DNA from: Meridianimarinicoccus sp. MJW13
GTDB taxonomy: Bacteria; Pseudomonadota; Alphaproteobacteria; Rhodobacterales; Rhodobacteraceae
DNA: 64,000 bases
Assembly: GCF_014901205.1 (NCBI RefSeq)
Contig: NZ_JACNMU010000003.1
Span: 1-64,000 of the forward strand
Reading direction: 5' to 3'
Part shown: piece by piece, positions 53,829-62,750 of the stretch
Position numbering within the stretch: position 1 is the first letter of the stretch
Layout of the letters: the number at the start of each line of letters is the position of its first letter
Position numbers and translations under genes: made by a program
Notes under the pieces: generated by a model
The model's input: the letters and a program-made list of their open reading frames with translations, nothing else
The model's database searches: none
Told to the model about the DNA's origin: nothing

Positions 53829-55310
53829 TCACGGCCCTTCGGCAACCCTGGCTTTCTCGGATATCAGCCGAATGCCCTCGGGGATCCTGTCGAGCGGTAT
53901 CGAAGAGTAGCCGAGCCTGAAGTACTCTGTTGGCTGGTCATTCCCACTGAAGAACGGCGCGCCGGGTTCGATGACAACGCCGTCGCGGATGAGCTCTTTC
54001 GCAATGTCTTCGGTATCCATGCCATCCGGGGTTTTAAGCCAAAGACTTGTTCCCCCGAAACGCGCGGCCCCGGCGATTTCAAGCTGCGTCTTGGCAATCG
54101 CATGGACAACCGCTTCACGGCGCTTGGAAAACTCTCTTCTCATGTCGCGGATCAGCAAATCATAGTGGCCCTGGGCCAGGAAGTACGCTGCCGTCCGTTG
54201 CAGGTGCCCCGGCGGATGACGAAGCATCATCGAACGCAGTTCCCGGGCTTCGGCGATCACCGGTTCGGGACCGACGAGGTATCCCAACCTGAGGCTTGGA
54301 AACAGCGCCTTGGAAAAACTGCCCGCATAAAGCACGCGCTGGTCGCGATCGATGGCCTTCAGGGCTGGGCTGGGCGGTTCAATGAAGCTCATTTCGAATT
54401 CGTAGTCGTCTTCAACAACGATGAAATCCCGGGATCGGGCCTGTTCAAGAAGATGCGCGCGGCGCGACCGCGACATCGTGGCCCCGGTGGGCGCATGGTG
54501 GCTGGGGGTCACGAAAACGGCCTGGGTCCCGTCGGGAATACCGTCGGGCGGCAGCCCGTGCTCATCGACATCCACTGTTGTGACGTCGGCACCGCACCAC
54601 CTGAGGGCCTGCAACGTGTCGGGATACCCCGGGTTCTCGCAAACCGCCTTCAAGGGGCCGCGGGTCAGAAGCTCGATCGCCAGCCAGATCGCGTTTTGTG
54701 CGCCAACAGTGATCAGGATTTCGCTTGGCTTTGCCGTTATTCCACGGCGCGGCAACATCCGGGTTCGGATGTAGTTGACCAGCAGCGGATCGTCCGTGGC
54801 ATCGTTGCGGGCCATCAGGTCAAAGTCGCGTCTTCCCAGGGCCTGACGCACACATTCCCGCCACGCTGTATACTTGAAGATGCTGGAATCCATCTCTCCG
54901 AATACAAACGGATAGGGCAGAAGACTCCAGTCTCGCGGTTTGACAATGCGACGGCGCCTCACAAGCTGTTCTGAGAGGACGTTCCTCCAAATACCATTGT
55001 TTTCAATGTTTTCTATTCTACCTTCCGACTGCACGCGCGGCAGCGCACCGGTGTCGGCGACGATGTATCCACTCCGGCTGCGTGTTTCCAGAAAGCCCTG
55101 ATCGACCAATTCCTGATAGGCCAAAGTCACGGTCATGCGGGCCACGCCCAGATACTCGGCCAGTTTTCTGGACGATGGCATCAGAGCGCCGGGCATGGCC
55201 TGTGACGACAGGATTGACGCAACAACGCGTTCTCGAATCTGGGCCTGCAAGGACCGATTTGAGTCGCGATCAATAAAAAACGCGTCGGCAGCGATGCGAG
55301 GTTTGGGCAT
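53829..55310 (-). CDS. tauR: MocR/GntR-PLP transcriptional regulator TauR
   Basis: 493 residues. N-terminal winged helix (SLQAQIRERVVASIL, LMPSSRKLAEYLGVARMTVTLAYQELVDQGFL) fused to a class-I aminotransferase-like domain; PLP lysine in YAGSFSKALFPSLRLGYLV near residue 330. No aminotransferase activity is expected; the domain senses an amine. Divergent from the taurine TRAP operon, exactly like TauR in Rhodobacter. Tandem repeats resembling the TauR recognition sequence lie in the shared promoter. Confidence 0.9.
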   Translation of the reverse strand: MPKPRIAADAFFIDRDSNRSLQAQIRERVVASILSSQAMPGALMPSSRKLAEYLGVARMTVTLAYQELVDQGFLETRSRSGYIVADTGALPRVQSEGRIENIENNGIWRNVLSEQLVRRRRIVKPRDWSLLPYPFVFGEMDSSIFKYTAWRECVRQALGRRDFDLMARNDATDDPLLVNYIRTRMLPRRGITAKPSEILITVGAQNAIWLAIELLTRGPLKAVCENPGYPDTLQALRWCGADVTTVDVDEHGLPPDGIPDGTQAVFVTPSHHAPTGATMSRSRRAHLLEQARSRDFIVVEDDYEFEMSFIEPPSPALKAIDRDQRVLYAGSFSKALFPSLRLGYLVGPEPVIAEARELRSMMLRHPPGHLQRTAAYFLAQGHYDLLIRDMRREFSKRREAVVHAIAKTQLEIAGAARFGGTSLWLKTPDGMDTEDIAKELIRDGVVIEPGAPFFSGNDQPTEYFRLGYSSIPLDRIPEGIRLISEKARVAEGP

Positions 55311-55330
55311 ACGTCACCCTGTGAGACCAT

Positions 55331-55362
55331 CTGGTCTAAGTCAATAATATTTCTGGCCCTAA
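55331..55362. promoter_or_regulatory. Tandem MocR/TauR-type binding repeats
   Basis: CTGGTCTAAG (55331-55340) and CTGGCCCTAA (55353-55362) are direct repeats spaced 22 bases start to start, i.e. two helical turns. The second differs by one base from the CTGGACYTAA repeat reported for TauR of Rhodobacter capsulatus (from memory). They lie 103-134 bases upstream of the TRAP receptor gene. Confidence 0.6.
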
Positions 55363-55464
55363 CCGATCGCGGGAAAATTCCGCTATCACGGTTCAGCTTG
55401 GGGTGAACAACAAGATTTTTCCGCAGGCAAAGCGCTGATGCGCAACCAACACTTGGAGGAACTC

Positions 55465-56472
55465 ATGACGATCTTTTCACGGTTCAATGCCGTCACGACA
55501 GCAGCCGCGACTTCCCTTCTTCTCAGCATGGGTGCAGCCCAAGCCGACAACTTCAAGATCGCCGTTGGCGACGGTGCCGGTGGCACGCAGGAAGCCCTGG
55601 GCAAGGCGTTCATCGCCGAGCTCGAGAAAAACACGGATCACACCGCATCCCTGTTTCTGAACGGCCAGTTGGGCGACGAGCAGGCAACTGTGAACGATCT
55701 GGCAATCGGAACGCTGGACTTCTCGATCCTGGCCATCAACAACATCACCCCGTTCTCGCCGACCGTGGGCACCCTGACCCTGCCCTACGTGATCCTGAGC
55801 CTTGAAGATGCCATCACCGTGACCCAGGGTCCGATCGGCCAAGAGCTGGTGGAAAACACCATCCGCGACGCCGGTGTACGGATCATCGGTTGGGCCTATT
55901 CCGGCTTCCGCGTTCTGACCAACTCTTCCCGTCCGGTTGAATCGGTGGCCGACCTTCAGGGTCTCGTGATCCGCGTTCCCCCGAACGAAATCATGATTTC
56001 GACCTACAAGGCATGGGGCGTCAACCCGACCCCGATGGCGTGGTCGGAAACCTTCACCGGTCTGCAGCAGAAAGTCGTCGACGGCCAGGACAACCCCTAC
56101 ATCACCGTGTACGCGATGAAGTTCGACGAAGTTCAGAAGTACATCACCAACCTGCGTTACCTGTTCTCGATCGAACCGCTGGTCGTTTCGGAATCGGTGT
56201 TCCAGGGTCTGTCCGCTGACGACCAGGCCGCCGTTCTGGCCGCCGGCCAGGCTGCCACCGAGTACTCTGCCCAGTTCCTGCTCGACCAGGAAGAAACCAT
56301 CAAGGCAGAACTGGTGTCGCGCGGCATGGAAATCTCCGACCCGCAGGACGGCGAAGCCGAGTTCATCGAACTGGCAACAACGGCTGTCTGGCCGCAGTTC
56401 TACGACTCCATCGGCGGTGTCGAAAAGCTGAATGCAGTGCTGACCGCGCTTGGCCGCGAAACCGTCGAGTAA
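55465..56472 (+). CDS. tauK: Taurine TRAP transporter, periplasmic receptor (DctP family)
   Basis: 335 residues; signal peptide to about residue 27 (AQA-DNFKIAVGD). DctP signature features: GQLGDEQATVNDLAIGTLDFSI near residue 70 and PNEIMISTYKAWGVNPTPMAWSE near 178, which contains the substrate-carboxylate/sulfonate Arg region (GLVIRVPP). ATG at 55465 with GGAGG. First gene of the operon; a hairpin separates it from tauL. Taurine is inferred from the downstream xsc and divergent tauR. Confidence 0.88.
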   Translation: MTIFSRFNAVTTAAATSLLLSMGAAQADNFKIAVGDGAGGTQEALGKAFIAELEKNTDHTASLFLNGQLGDEQATVNDLAIGTLDFSILAINNITPFSPTVGTLTLPYVILSLEDAITVTQGPIGQELVENTIRDAGVRIIGWAYSGFRVLTNSSRPVESVADLQGLVIRVPPNEIMISTYKAWGVNPTPMAWSETFTGLQQKVVDGQDNPYITVYAMKFDEVQKYITNLRYLFSIEPLVVSESVFQGLSADDQAAVLAAGQAATEYSAQFLLDQEETIKAELVSRGMEISDPQDGEAEFIELATTAVWPQFYDSIGGVEKLNAVLTALGRETVE

Positions 56473-56491
56473 TCGACAGTCCACAGCCAAT

Positions 56492-56518
56492 GGGAAGCGC
56501 ACGCTGGGTGCGCTTCCC
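56492..56518 (+). terminator. Intercistronic hairpin tauK/tauL
   Basis: Arms GGGAAGCGCA (56492-56501) and TGCGCTTCCC (56509-56518), 7-base loop, 19 bases after the tauK stop. Confidence 0.6.
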
Positions 56519-56539
56519 GACCTGGGAGGGGATACTGCA

Positions 56540-57070
56540 ATGAGTCGTTTCTGGACATTTCTGAACAATTTCGAAAGTTATCTGTGCCGCGCGCTGCTGG
56601 TGATGTTCGTGTGCCTGCTGTTCACGCAAATCATTTCGCGCGAGATGTTCGGCTACTCGTTCTCGTGGATCGAGGAATTGTCGGTCTACATGTTCGTCTG
56701 GTTCGTCTTCTTCGGCGCGAGCTATGCCGCCAAGATGAGCGCCCACAACCGGGTCACGTTCCAGTTCGGAATGCTGCCGCGAAGCTGGATCAAGTGGATC
56801 GAGGGCTTCGCCGATCTCTTCTGGATCTTCTTCAACCTCTACTTCGTCTACCTCGCCTATGATTTCGTCTTCAACAAGATGAACAAGTTCTGGAAATCCC
56901 AGACCCTCGGGATCGAGATGAAGTGGATTTACATGGTCCTGCCGCTCGCGTTCACTCTGATGACGATCCGTATCATCCAGGTGAATTACCTGAAGCTTGT
57001 CAAAGGCATCGACGTTCGTGACCCGGACAAGATCGATCTTGATGACTTCAAAACCGACGACAACGCGTAA
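56540..57070 (+). CDS. tauL: Taurine TRAP transporter, small membrane subunit (DctQ family)
   Basis: 176 residues with four membrane spans (about 15-38, 45-70, 92-112, 132-155). EMFGYSFSWIEELSVYMFVWFVFFG is the conserved DctQ region with the paired Glu. GGGAGGGG site ends nine bases before the ATG at 56540; the open frame further upstream is not coding. Confidence 0.88.
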   Translation: MSRFWTFLNNFESYLCRALLVMFVCLLFTQIISREMFGYSFSWIEELSVYMFVWFVFFGASYAAKMSAHNRVTFQFGMLPRSWIKWIEGFADLFWIFFNLYFVYLAYDFVFNKMNKFWKSQTLGIEMKWIYMVLPLAFTLMTIRIIQVNYLKLVKGIDVRDPDKIDLDDFKTDDNA

Positions 57071-57090
57071 GCGGCTCGAGGGAAATTTCC

Positions 57091-58431
57091 ATGGAAAATG
57101 AAATCGTAACAATTCTGTTCGGCTGCTTCCTGCTTTTGCTGGTCCTGGGCGCGCCGATCACCGTGGCACTTGGTGTCTCGTCCCTGCTCTCGTTTCTGTA
57201 TCTGGGTGAAAACCCGATCAAGTTCGTTCAGATCGCATTCACCTCGGTCGGGTCCTTCCCGCTGATGGCGCTGCCAGCCTTCATCCTGGCCGGAGCGCTC
57301 ATGGAAGCGGCGGGCATATCCAAACGGCTCATAAATGTCGCGGAAAGCCTTGCAGGTCCGTTCACCGGCGGTATTTCCGCAGCGACCGTCATGGGCTGCC
57401 TGTTCTTCGGCGCCATCTCCGGCTCCGGCCCGGCAACAACCGCCGCCGTGGGCATGCTGATGATCCCGGCGATGATCAAGCGCGGCTATGACCGGGGCTA
57501 TGCCTCTGCCGTGACGGCCTCGGCCGGTGGCCTGGGCATTGTCATTCCTCCGTCGATCCCGATGGTCATCTTCGGCATCGCTGCGCTTGGCATGATGGCC
57601 CCGCCTGAAGCGGTCGAGAAATTCGGCACCTTCCAGACCGTGTCCATCTCAAAGCTCTTCATCGCGGGCTTCATCCCGGCCTTTGTCATCGCCGGCAGCC
57701 TGCTGACCATGAACTGGATCCTGTGCAAGAAGCATGGCTACACCGGCTCGGCCGAGGGTTGGTCGGCGCGCAACATCCTGTGCGAGCTCTATCGCGGGTT
57801 CTGGTCGCTGATGGCACCGGTTGTCATTCTGGGCGGCATCTACTCGGGCTTCTTCACCCCCACCGAAGCCGCCATCGTCGCCATCTTCTACACGCTGTTC
57901 GTCGGCAAGTTCATCTACCGCGAACTGGACATGGCTTCGATGAACCGCGCCCTGGAGACAACCACCTGGCTGTCCGGCCGCGTTCTGCTGATCCTGTTCA
58001 CCGCCACCGTGTTCGGCCGCTTGCTGGTGGAAAACCAGATCCCGGCGATCATTGCGGACGGGATGCTGTCCCTGACCGACAACATCTACGTCATCTGGGC
58101 ACTCATCATCTTCTTCCTGCTGTTTGTCGGGATGTTCATGGAAACTCTTGCCGCGATCCTGATCCTGGTGCCGGTCATGCTGCCGGTGGCCTACAATATG
58201 GGGATTGATCCGATCCACTTCGGTGTCGTGATGATCTGTACCCTGGGTATCGGCTTCCAGACCCCGCCATTGGGTGAGAACCTGTTCATTGCCTCGGGCA
58301 TCTCGAACATCTCGATCGAGAACATCTCACTCCGGGCCCTGCCCTTCGCGGCGGTGAACACCATCGCAATCTTCATCATCGCGTTCTTCCCGGAGTTGTC
58401 TCTCTGGCTGCCGCGCCTGTTTGGCTACTGA
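57091..58431 (+). CDS. tauM: Taurine TRAP transporter, large membrane subunit (DctM family)
   Basis: 446 residues, about twelve spans. Conserved LMALPAFILAGALMEAAGISKRL, FFGAISGSGPATTAAVG and SAGGLGIVIPPSIPMVIFG segments mark the DctM/SiaM sodium-coupled permease. It immediately follows tauL. Confidence 0.93.
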   Translation: MENEIVTILFGCFLLLLVLGAPITVALGVSSLLSFLYLGENPIKFVQIAFTSVGSFPLMALPAFILAGALMEAAGISKRLINVAESLAGPFTGGISAATVMGCLFFGAISGSGPATTAAVGMLMIPAMIKRGYDRGYASAVTASAGGLGIVIPPSIPMVIFGIAALGMMAPPEAVEKFGTFQTVSISKLFIAGFIPAFVIAGSLLTMNWILCKKHGYTGSAEGWSARNILCELYRGFWSLMAPVVILGGIYSGFFTPTEAAIVAIFYTLFVGKFIYRELDMASMNRALETTTWLSGRVLLILFTATVFGRLLVENQIPAIIADGMLSLTDNIYVIWALIIFFLLFVGMFMETLAAILILVPVMLPVAYNMGIDPIHFGVVMICTLGIGFQTPPLGENLFIASGISNISIENISLRALPFAAVNTIAIFIIAFFPELSLWLPRLFGY

Positions 58432-58452
58432 CCTTAGGGAAAGGATCTACCG

Positions 58453-58962
58453 ATGAAACCGATGATCACGAACATCCTGTTTGCAACCGACCTGTCGCAA
58501 AGCTCCACCTATGCGCTGCGCCACGCGGCCAGCCTGGCGCAGGCCACCGGCGCTGAAATCCACGTCCTGCACGTCAGCGAACCGCTGTCGGACGACGCAC
58601 GGGTGGCAATCGAGATGTTCATCCTGAACGACGACATGCGCAAGAAGGCGACCGAGCGTCGTGGCGAGATGATCCATGAAGTTCTGGCCGAACGTCAGGC
58701 ACGCTTCTGGGGCGCCCTGACCGGAGAGGATGCGAAGATCCGCGACCAGGTGACCTCGATCGAGATCGTCGAGGGCCAGCCCGCCCGGCAGATCCTGCGC
58801 CGTGCGCACGAACTGAACTGCGATCTGATCGTTCTGGGCGCACGCGATCACAGCTTCACCCACACCTTCCTCGGCACGGTGGCAATTTCTGTGCTGCGCC
58901 GGTCCGACATTCCGACACTCGTCGTTCCGTTCAAGGACGACGGCTCGGTAGTGAACAAGTAA
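58453..58962 (+). CDS. UspA-family universal stress protein
   Basis: 169 residues. N-terminal ITNILFATDLSQSSTYALRHA and C-terminal LIVLGARDHSFTHTFLGTVAISVLRRSDIPTLVV. The ATP-binding G-2x-G-9x-G(S/T) motif appears modified (GARDHSFTHTFLG), so nucleotide binding is uncertain. TRAP-associated UspA proteins such as TeaD of Halomonas modulate transport activity; this one lies between the transporter and the dehydrogenase genes, suggesting the same role. Confidence 0.88.
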   Translation: MKPMITNILFATDLSQSSTYALRHAASLAQATGAEIHVLHVSEPLSDDARVAIEMFILNDDMRKKATERRGEMIHEVLAERQARFWGALTGEDAKIRDQVTSIEIVEGQPARQILRRAHELNCDLIVLGARDHSFTHTFLGTVAISVLRRSDIPTLVVPFKDDGSVVNK

Positions 58963-58982
58963 CTCGTACAAGGAGACATGAC

Positions 58983-59369
58983 ATGACCACCACGTTGACC
59001 GCCCAGGACCTCGCGGACACTTTCGATGCTTTCAACCGTCATGACGTCGATGCAGTCATGACCCATTTCGCGGACGACTGCGTTTTCTACACTGTCGGCG
59101 GCGAGCAGGCGTATGGCACCAAGATCGAGGGCGCGAAGGCGATTGCCGACGCATTCTCTGCCGTATGGGCCGGGATGAAAGACGCGCATTGGGATCACCA
59201 CAGCCACTTCGTGCACGGGGATCGCGCGGTTTCGGAATGGACCTTCTCGGGCACCGATGCCAACGGAATGCGGGTCGAGGCGCAAGGCGCGGATCTCTTC
59301 ACGCTGCGCGACGGCAAGATCGTCGTCAAGCAGGCGCTGCGCAAAGCACGGCCACCTTTCAAAGCCTAG
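58983..59369 (+). CDS. tauX: SnoaL-like protein, probable small subunit of taurine dehydrogenase
   Basis: 128 residues with a cystatin-like SnoaL/NTF2 fold pattern (ADTFDAFNRHDVDAVMTHFADDCVFYT, then WTFSGTDANGMRVEAQGADLFTLRDGKI). Position between the TRAP genes and the flavoprotein gene, and size, fit TauX of TauXY. The exact role in electron transfer is not clear from sequence. Confidence 0.75.
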   Translation: MTTTLTAQDLADTFDAFNRHDVDAVMTHFADDCVFYTVGGEQAYGTKIEGAKAIADAFSAVWAGMKDAHWDHHSHFVHGDRAVSEWTFSGTDANGMRVEAQGADLFTLRDGKIVVKQALRKARPPFKA

Positions 59370-59406
59370 TTTCCCCACCTCCCCCCCCGATTGACGGAGC
59401 ATTTCG

Positions 59407-60807
59407 ATGCCTGATTCAAAACGACCCCGTCACTGGCCCAAGGCCAGCTACGACCCCCGCTATGACCCGATCATAGACGCAGGTCCCGGTCACAACCGGG
59501 ACTACGCACCGACGTACTGGATCGGGACGGCGGGAACCCCGCCGGAAGATGATGGCGCCGTGTCCGGTGACATGGACGTGGATGTCGTGGTTGTCGGGTC
59601 CGGTTACACCGGGCTGTCGACGGCCATCCACCTGGCCAAGGAACACGGGATCAAGGCCACGGTTCTTGAAGCCAACACGGTCGCCTGGGGCTGCTCCACG
59701 CGCAACGGCGGCCAGGCGCAGATCTCTTCCGGACGCCTCAAGCGCTCCCAGTGGATTCAACGCTGGGGTGTTGATGTCGCCAAGAAAATGCACGCCGAAG
59801 TGGGTGAAGCCTTCGAACTGTTCAACGACCTGATCGGGTCGGACGACATCGACTGCGATCCGCAAACGGGTGGGCATTACTACATGGCCCACCGCGAAAA
59901 GGTGATGCCAAAGCTCGAAAAAGAAAGCGCATTGCTGAACGAAGTGTTCGGCTATGGCTCTCGCATCATCGGGCGCGAAGAACTGCACGAGAACCACGTG
60001 CGTGACCAGGAGGCTTTCGGCGCCATGTGGGAGCCGGACGGCACCTGCATTCACGCCGCCAAGCTGGCGTTCAGCTATGTGCGTCTTGCGCGCAAACTGG
60101 GCGCCACGATCCACCCTGCCAGCCCCGTCATGGGTTGGAAGATCAAGGACGGCGTGCACCATCTGACCACGCCCGGCGGCACCGTGCGTGCGCGGGCGGT
60201 GGCCCTGGCCACGGCGGGGTACACGCCCCCGGGTCTGAACGAGAAGACCAAGCACCGGCTGATGCCGATCTTGTCGAACTCGATCGTGACCCGTCCGCTG
60301 ACGGAAGACGAAAAGGCCGAGTGTGGGTTCAAGGTGAAATCCCCGCTGACCGATACGCGCACCTTGCGTCACTACTATCGTTTTCTCCCGGACGACCGGG
60401 TTCAGATCGGAAGCCGCAGTGCAATCACCGGACCGGATGCGGAAAATCCCAAGCACCTGGACCTGCTGCAAAAGGGGCTGCACCGCAAGTTCCCGGCGCT
60501 GACCGGAATCGAGCTTGATTATTCCTGGTGGGGTTGGGTGGATGTCAGCCACGACATGATGCCGCGTATCTTCCAGCCGGACAAGAAAGAGACGATTTTC
60601 TATGCCCTGGGCTACGGCGGCAACGGCGTGATGTATTCCGCCATGGCCGGCAAGCGTCTGGCGCAATTGGTGGCCGGCGAGGGAAAGGAACTCGACCTTC
60701 CGATCTTCACCTCACCGCTGCCAAGCCACGGCATCCTGACTCCGTTCCGCCGGTTGGGCCAACGGTTCATGTATCCCTACTACTACCTTCGCGACGAAAT
60801 TCTCTGA
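59407..60807 (+). CDS. tauY: FAD-dependent taurine dehydrogenase, large subunit
   Basis: 466 residues, D-amino-acid-oxidase/glycine-oxidase-like fold. FAD Rossmann motif GSGYTG at residues 64-69 with the ELEA-like acidic end TVLEANTVAWGCSTRNGGQ. A C-terminal YALGYGGNGVMYSAMAGKRLAQL completes the FAD site. Gamma-glutamylputrescine oxidases are close relatives, but the neighbourhood (tauX, xsc, TRAP) supports oxidative deamination of taurine to sulfoacetaldehyde with transfer to the respiratory chain. Confidence 0.85.
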   Translation: MPDSKRPRHWPKASYDPRYDPIIDAGPGHNRDYAPTYWIGTAGTPPEDDGAVSGDMDVDVVVVGSGYTGLSTAIHLAKEHGIKATVLEANTVAWGCSTRNGGQAQISSGRLKRSQWIQRWGVDVAKKMHAEVGEAFELFNDLIGSDDIDCDPQTGGHYYMAHREKVMPKLEKESALLNEVFGYGSRIIGREELHENHVRDQEAFGAMWEPDGTCIHAAKLAFSYVRLARKLGATIHPASPVMGWKIKDGVHHLTTPGGTVRARAVALATAGYTPPGLNEKTKHRLMPILSNSIVTRPLTEDEKAECGFKVKSPLTDTRTLRHYYRFLPDDRVQIGSRSAITGPDAENPKHLDLLQKGLHRKFPALTGIELDYSWWGWVDVSHDMMPRIFQPDKKETIFYALGYGGNGVMYSAMAGKRLAQLVAGEGKELDLPIFTSPLPSHGILTPFRRLGQRFMYPYYYLRDEIL

Positions 60808-60832
60808 CCCCCTTCGAAAAAGGACGACCAAC

Positions 60833-62614
60833 ATGAAAATGACTACCGAAGAGGCCTTTGTGAAGGTCCTGCAAATGCACGGCATCGACAATGCGTTCGG
60901 CATTATCGGTTCGGCAATGATGCCGATCTCGGACCTGTTCCCGGCGGCGGGCATCAAGTTCTGGGACTGCGCACATGAAACCTCCGGCGGGATGATCGCC
61001 GACGGCTACACCCGCGCATCCGGCAAGATGTCGATGGCCATCGCCCAGAACGGCCCCGGCATCACCAACTTCGTGACCCCGGTCAAGACCGCTTACTGGA
61101 ACCACACCCCGATGCTTCTGGTCACGCCCCAGGCGGCCAACAAGACCATCGGTCAGGGCGGTTTCCAGGAAATCGAGCAGATGAAACTGTTCGAAGACAT
61201 GGTCTGCTACCAGGAAGAAGTGCGTGACCCGTCGCGCATGGCCGAAGTCCTGAACCGCGTGATCGAAAAAGCATGGCGCGGATCCGCTCCGGCGCAGATC
61301 AACATCCCGCGCGACTACTGGACACAGGTGATCGACATCGAACTGCCCCAGATCATCCGTCTGGAGCGTCCGCAGGGCGGCACGCAAGCGGTCGATGCCG
61401 CGGCGAAACTGCTGTCCGAAGCTGAATTCCCGGTCATCCTGAACGGCGCCGGCGTGATCCTTGCGGGTGCCATCGAAGCCTCGGCCAAGCTGGCCGAAGC
61501 TCTGGATGCCCCGGTGGCCTGCGGCTACCAGCACAACGACGCCTTCCCGGGTTCGCACCCGCTGGCCGTCGGTCCGCTGGGCTACAACGGCTCGAAAGCG
61601 GCGATGGAACTGATCCAGAAGGCCGATGTCGTTCTGGCCCTTGGCAACCGTCTGAACCCGTTCAGCACCCTGCCCGGCTATGGCATCAACTACTGGCCGC
61701 AGGATGCGAAGATCATCCAGGTCGACATCAACTCGGACCGCATCGGTCTGACCAAGAAGGTCGACGTTGCCATCCAGGGCGATGCCAAGGCCGTGGCCGA
61801 GCAACTGCTTGCCAAGCTGAGCGATGGTGCCGGAGACAAGGGCCGCAAGGCGCGTACCGACCTGATCGCGACGACCAAATCGCGTTGGGCGCAGGAACTC
61901 TCGTCCATGGACCACGAAGATGACTCCGATGAAGGCGTCACCTGGAACGAGCGTGCCCGCAATCGTCAGCCGGACCGCATGTCGCCCCGCCAGGCATGGC
62001 GCGCGATCATGTCGGCAATGCCGAAAGATGCCATCGTGTCCTCGGACATCGGCAACAACTGTGCCATCGGCAACGCCTACCCGTCCTTCGAAAAGGGCCG
62101 CAAGTACCTGGCACCGGGTCTCTTTGGTCCCTGCGGATACGGCCTGCCCGCGATCCTGGGCGCAAAGATCGGCTGCCCGGACGTTCCGGTTGTCGGCTTT
62201 GCCGGTGACGGTGCTTTCGGGATCTCGATGAACGAGATGACCGCTTGCGGCCGCGGCGACTGGCCTGCGATCACGATGATCATCTTCCGCAACTACCAGT
62301 GGGGCGCGGAAAAGCGTAACACCACCCTGTGGTTCGATGACAACTTCGTCGGCACCGAGCTGAACCTCAACGTGAACTACGCCGAGATCGCCAATGGCTG
62401 TGGCCTGAAAGGCGTTCAGGCGACTTCCATGGAGCAGCTGACGGACGTTCTGAACACTGCGATCAAGGAGCAGATGAAGGACAATGTCACCACCTTCATC
62501 GAAGTTGTCCTGAACCAGGAACTGGGCGAGCCCTTCCGCCGCGATGCGATGAAGAAGCCGGTTTCGGTTGCCGGCATCTCTGCATCGGACATGCAAAAGC
62601 AGCAGATCGGCTGA
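60833..62614 (+). CDS. xsc: Sulfoacetaldehyde acetyltransferase
   Basis: 593 residues, thiamine-diphosphate enzyme that converts sulfoacetaldehyde plus phosphate to acetyl phosphate and sulfite. Cofactor glutamate in CAHETSGGMIADGYTRAS (near residue 48), and GDGAFGISMNEM ending in the NYQW segment for ThDP/Mg near the C-terminus. The whole-length pattern and the FGIIGSAMMPISDLFPAAGI start are those of Xsc rather than acetolactate synthase. AAGGA site. A 12-bp hairpin follows. Acetyl phosphate would need a Pta, not seen within the window. Confidence 0.95.
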   Translation: MKMTTEEAFVKVLQMHGIDNAFGIIGSAMMPISDLFPAAGIKFWDCAHETSGGMIADGYTRASGKMSMAIAQNGPGITNFVTPVKTAYWNHTPMLLVTPQAANKTIGQGGFQEIEQMKLFEDMVCYQEEVRDPSRMAEVLNRVIEKAWRGSAPAQINIPRDYWTQVIDIELPQIIRLERPQGGTQAVDAAAKLLSEAEFPVILNGAGVILAGAIEASAKLAEALDAPVACGYQHNDAFPGSHPLAVGPLGYNGSKAAMELIQKADVVLALGNRLNPFSTLPGYGINYWPQDAKIIQVDINSDRIGLTKKVDVAIQGDAKAVAEQLLAKLSDGAGDKGRKARTDLIATTKSRWAQELSSMDHEDDSDEGVTWNERARNRQPDRMSPRQAWRAIMSAMPKDAIVSSDIGNNCAIGNAYPSFEKGRKYLAPGLFGPCGYGLPAILGAKIGCPDVPVVGFAGDGAFGISMNEMTACGRGDWPAITMIIFRNYQWGAEKRNTTLWFDDNFVGTELNLNVNYAEIANGCGLKGVQATSMEQLTDVLNTAIKEQMKDNVTTFIEVVLNQELGEPFRRDAMKKPVSVAGISASDMQKQQIG

Positions 62615-62627
62615 TCGCCTGTAACTC

Positions 62628-62655
62628 GAAGGAGACGCGTTCGCGCGTCTCCTTC
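62628..62655 (+). terminator. Hairpin with TTCG loop after xsc
   Basis: Perfect 12-bp arms GAAGGAGACGCG (62628-62639) and CGCGTCTCCTTC (62644-62655) around TTCG, 13 bases after the stop. No T-run. Probably protects the xsc message and lowers expression of the exporter gene. Confidence 0.65.
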
Positions 62656-62750
62656 ACTCGGGGAATTTCCCCCCTGAAAACAAGAATTCCTGTTCCGAAA
62701 CAACCGCTTGGCGCTCAACGCTCCACAAGCGGCCAAGGAGACTTTGTCAG

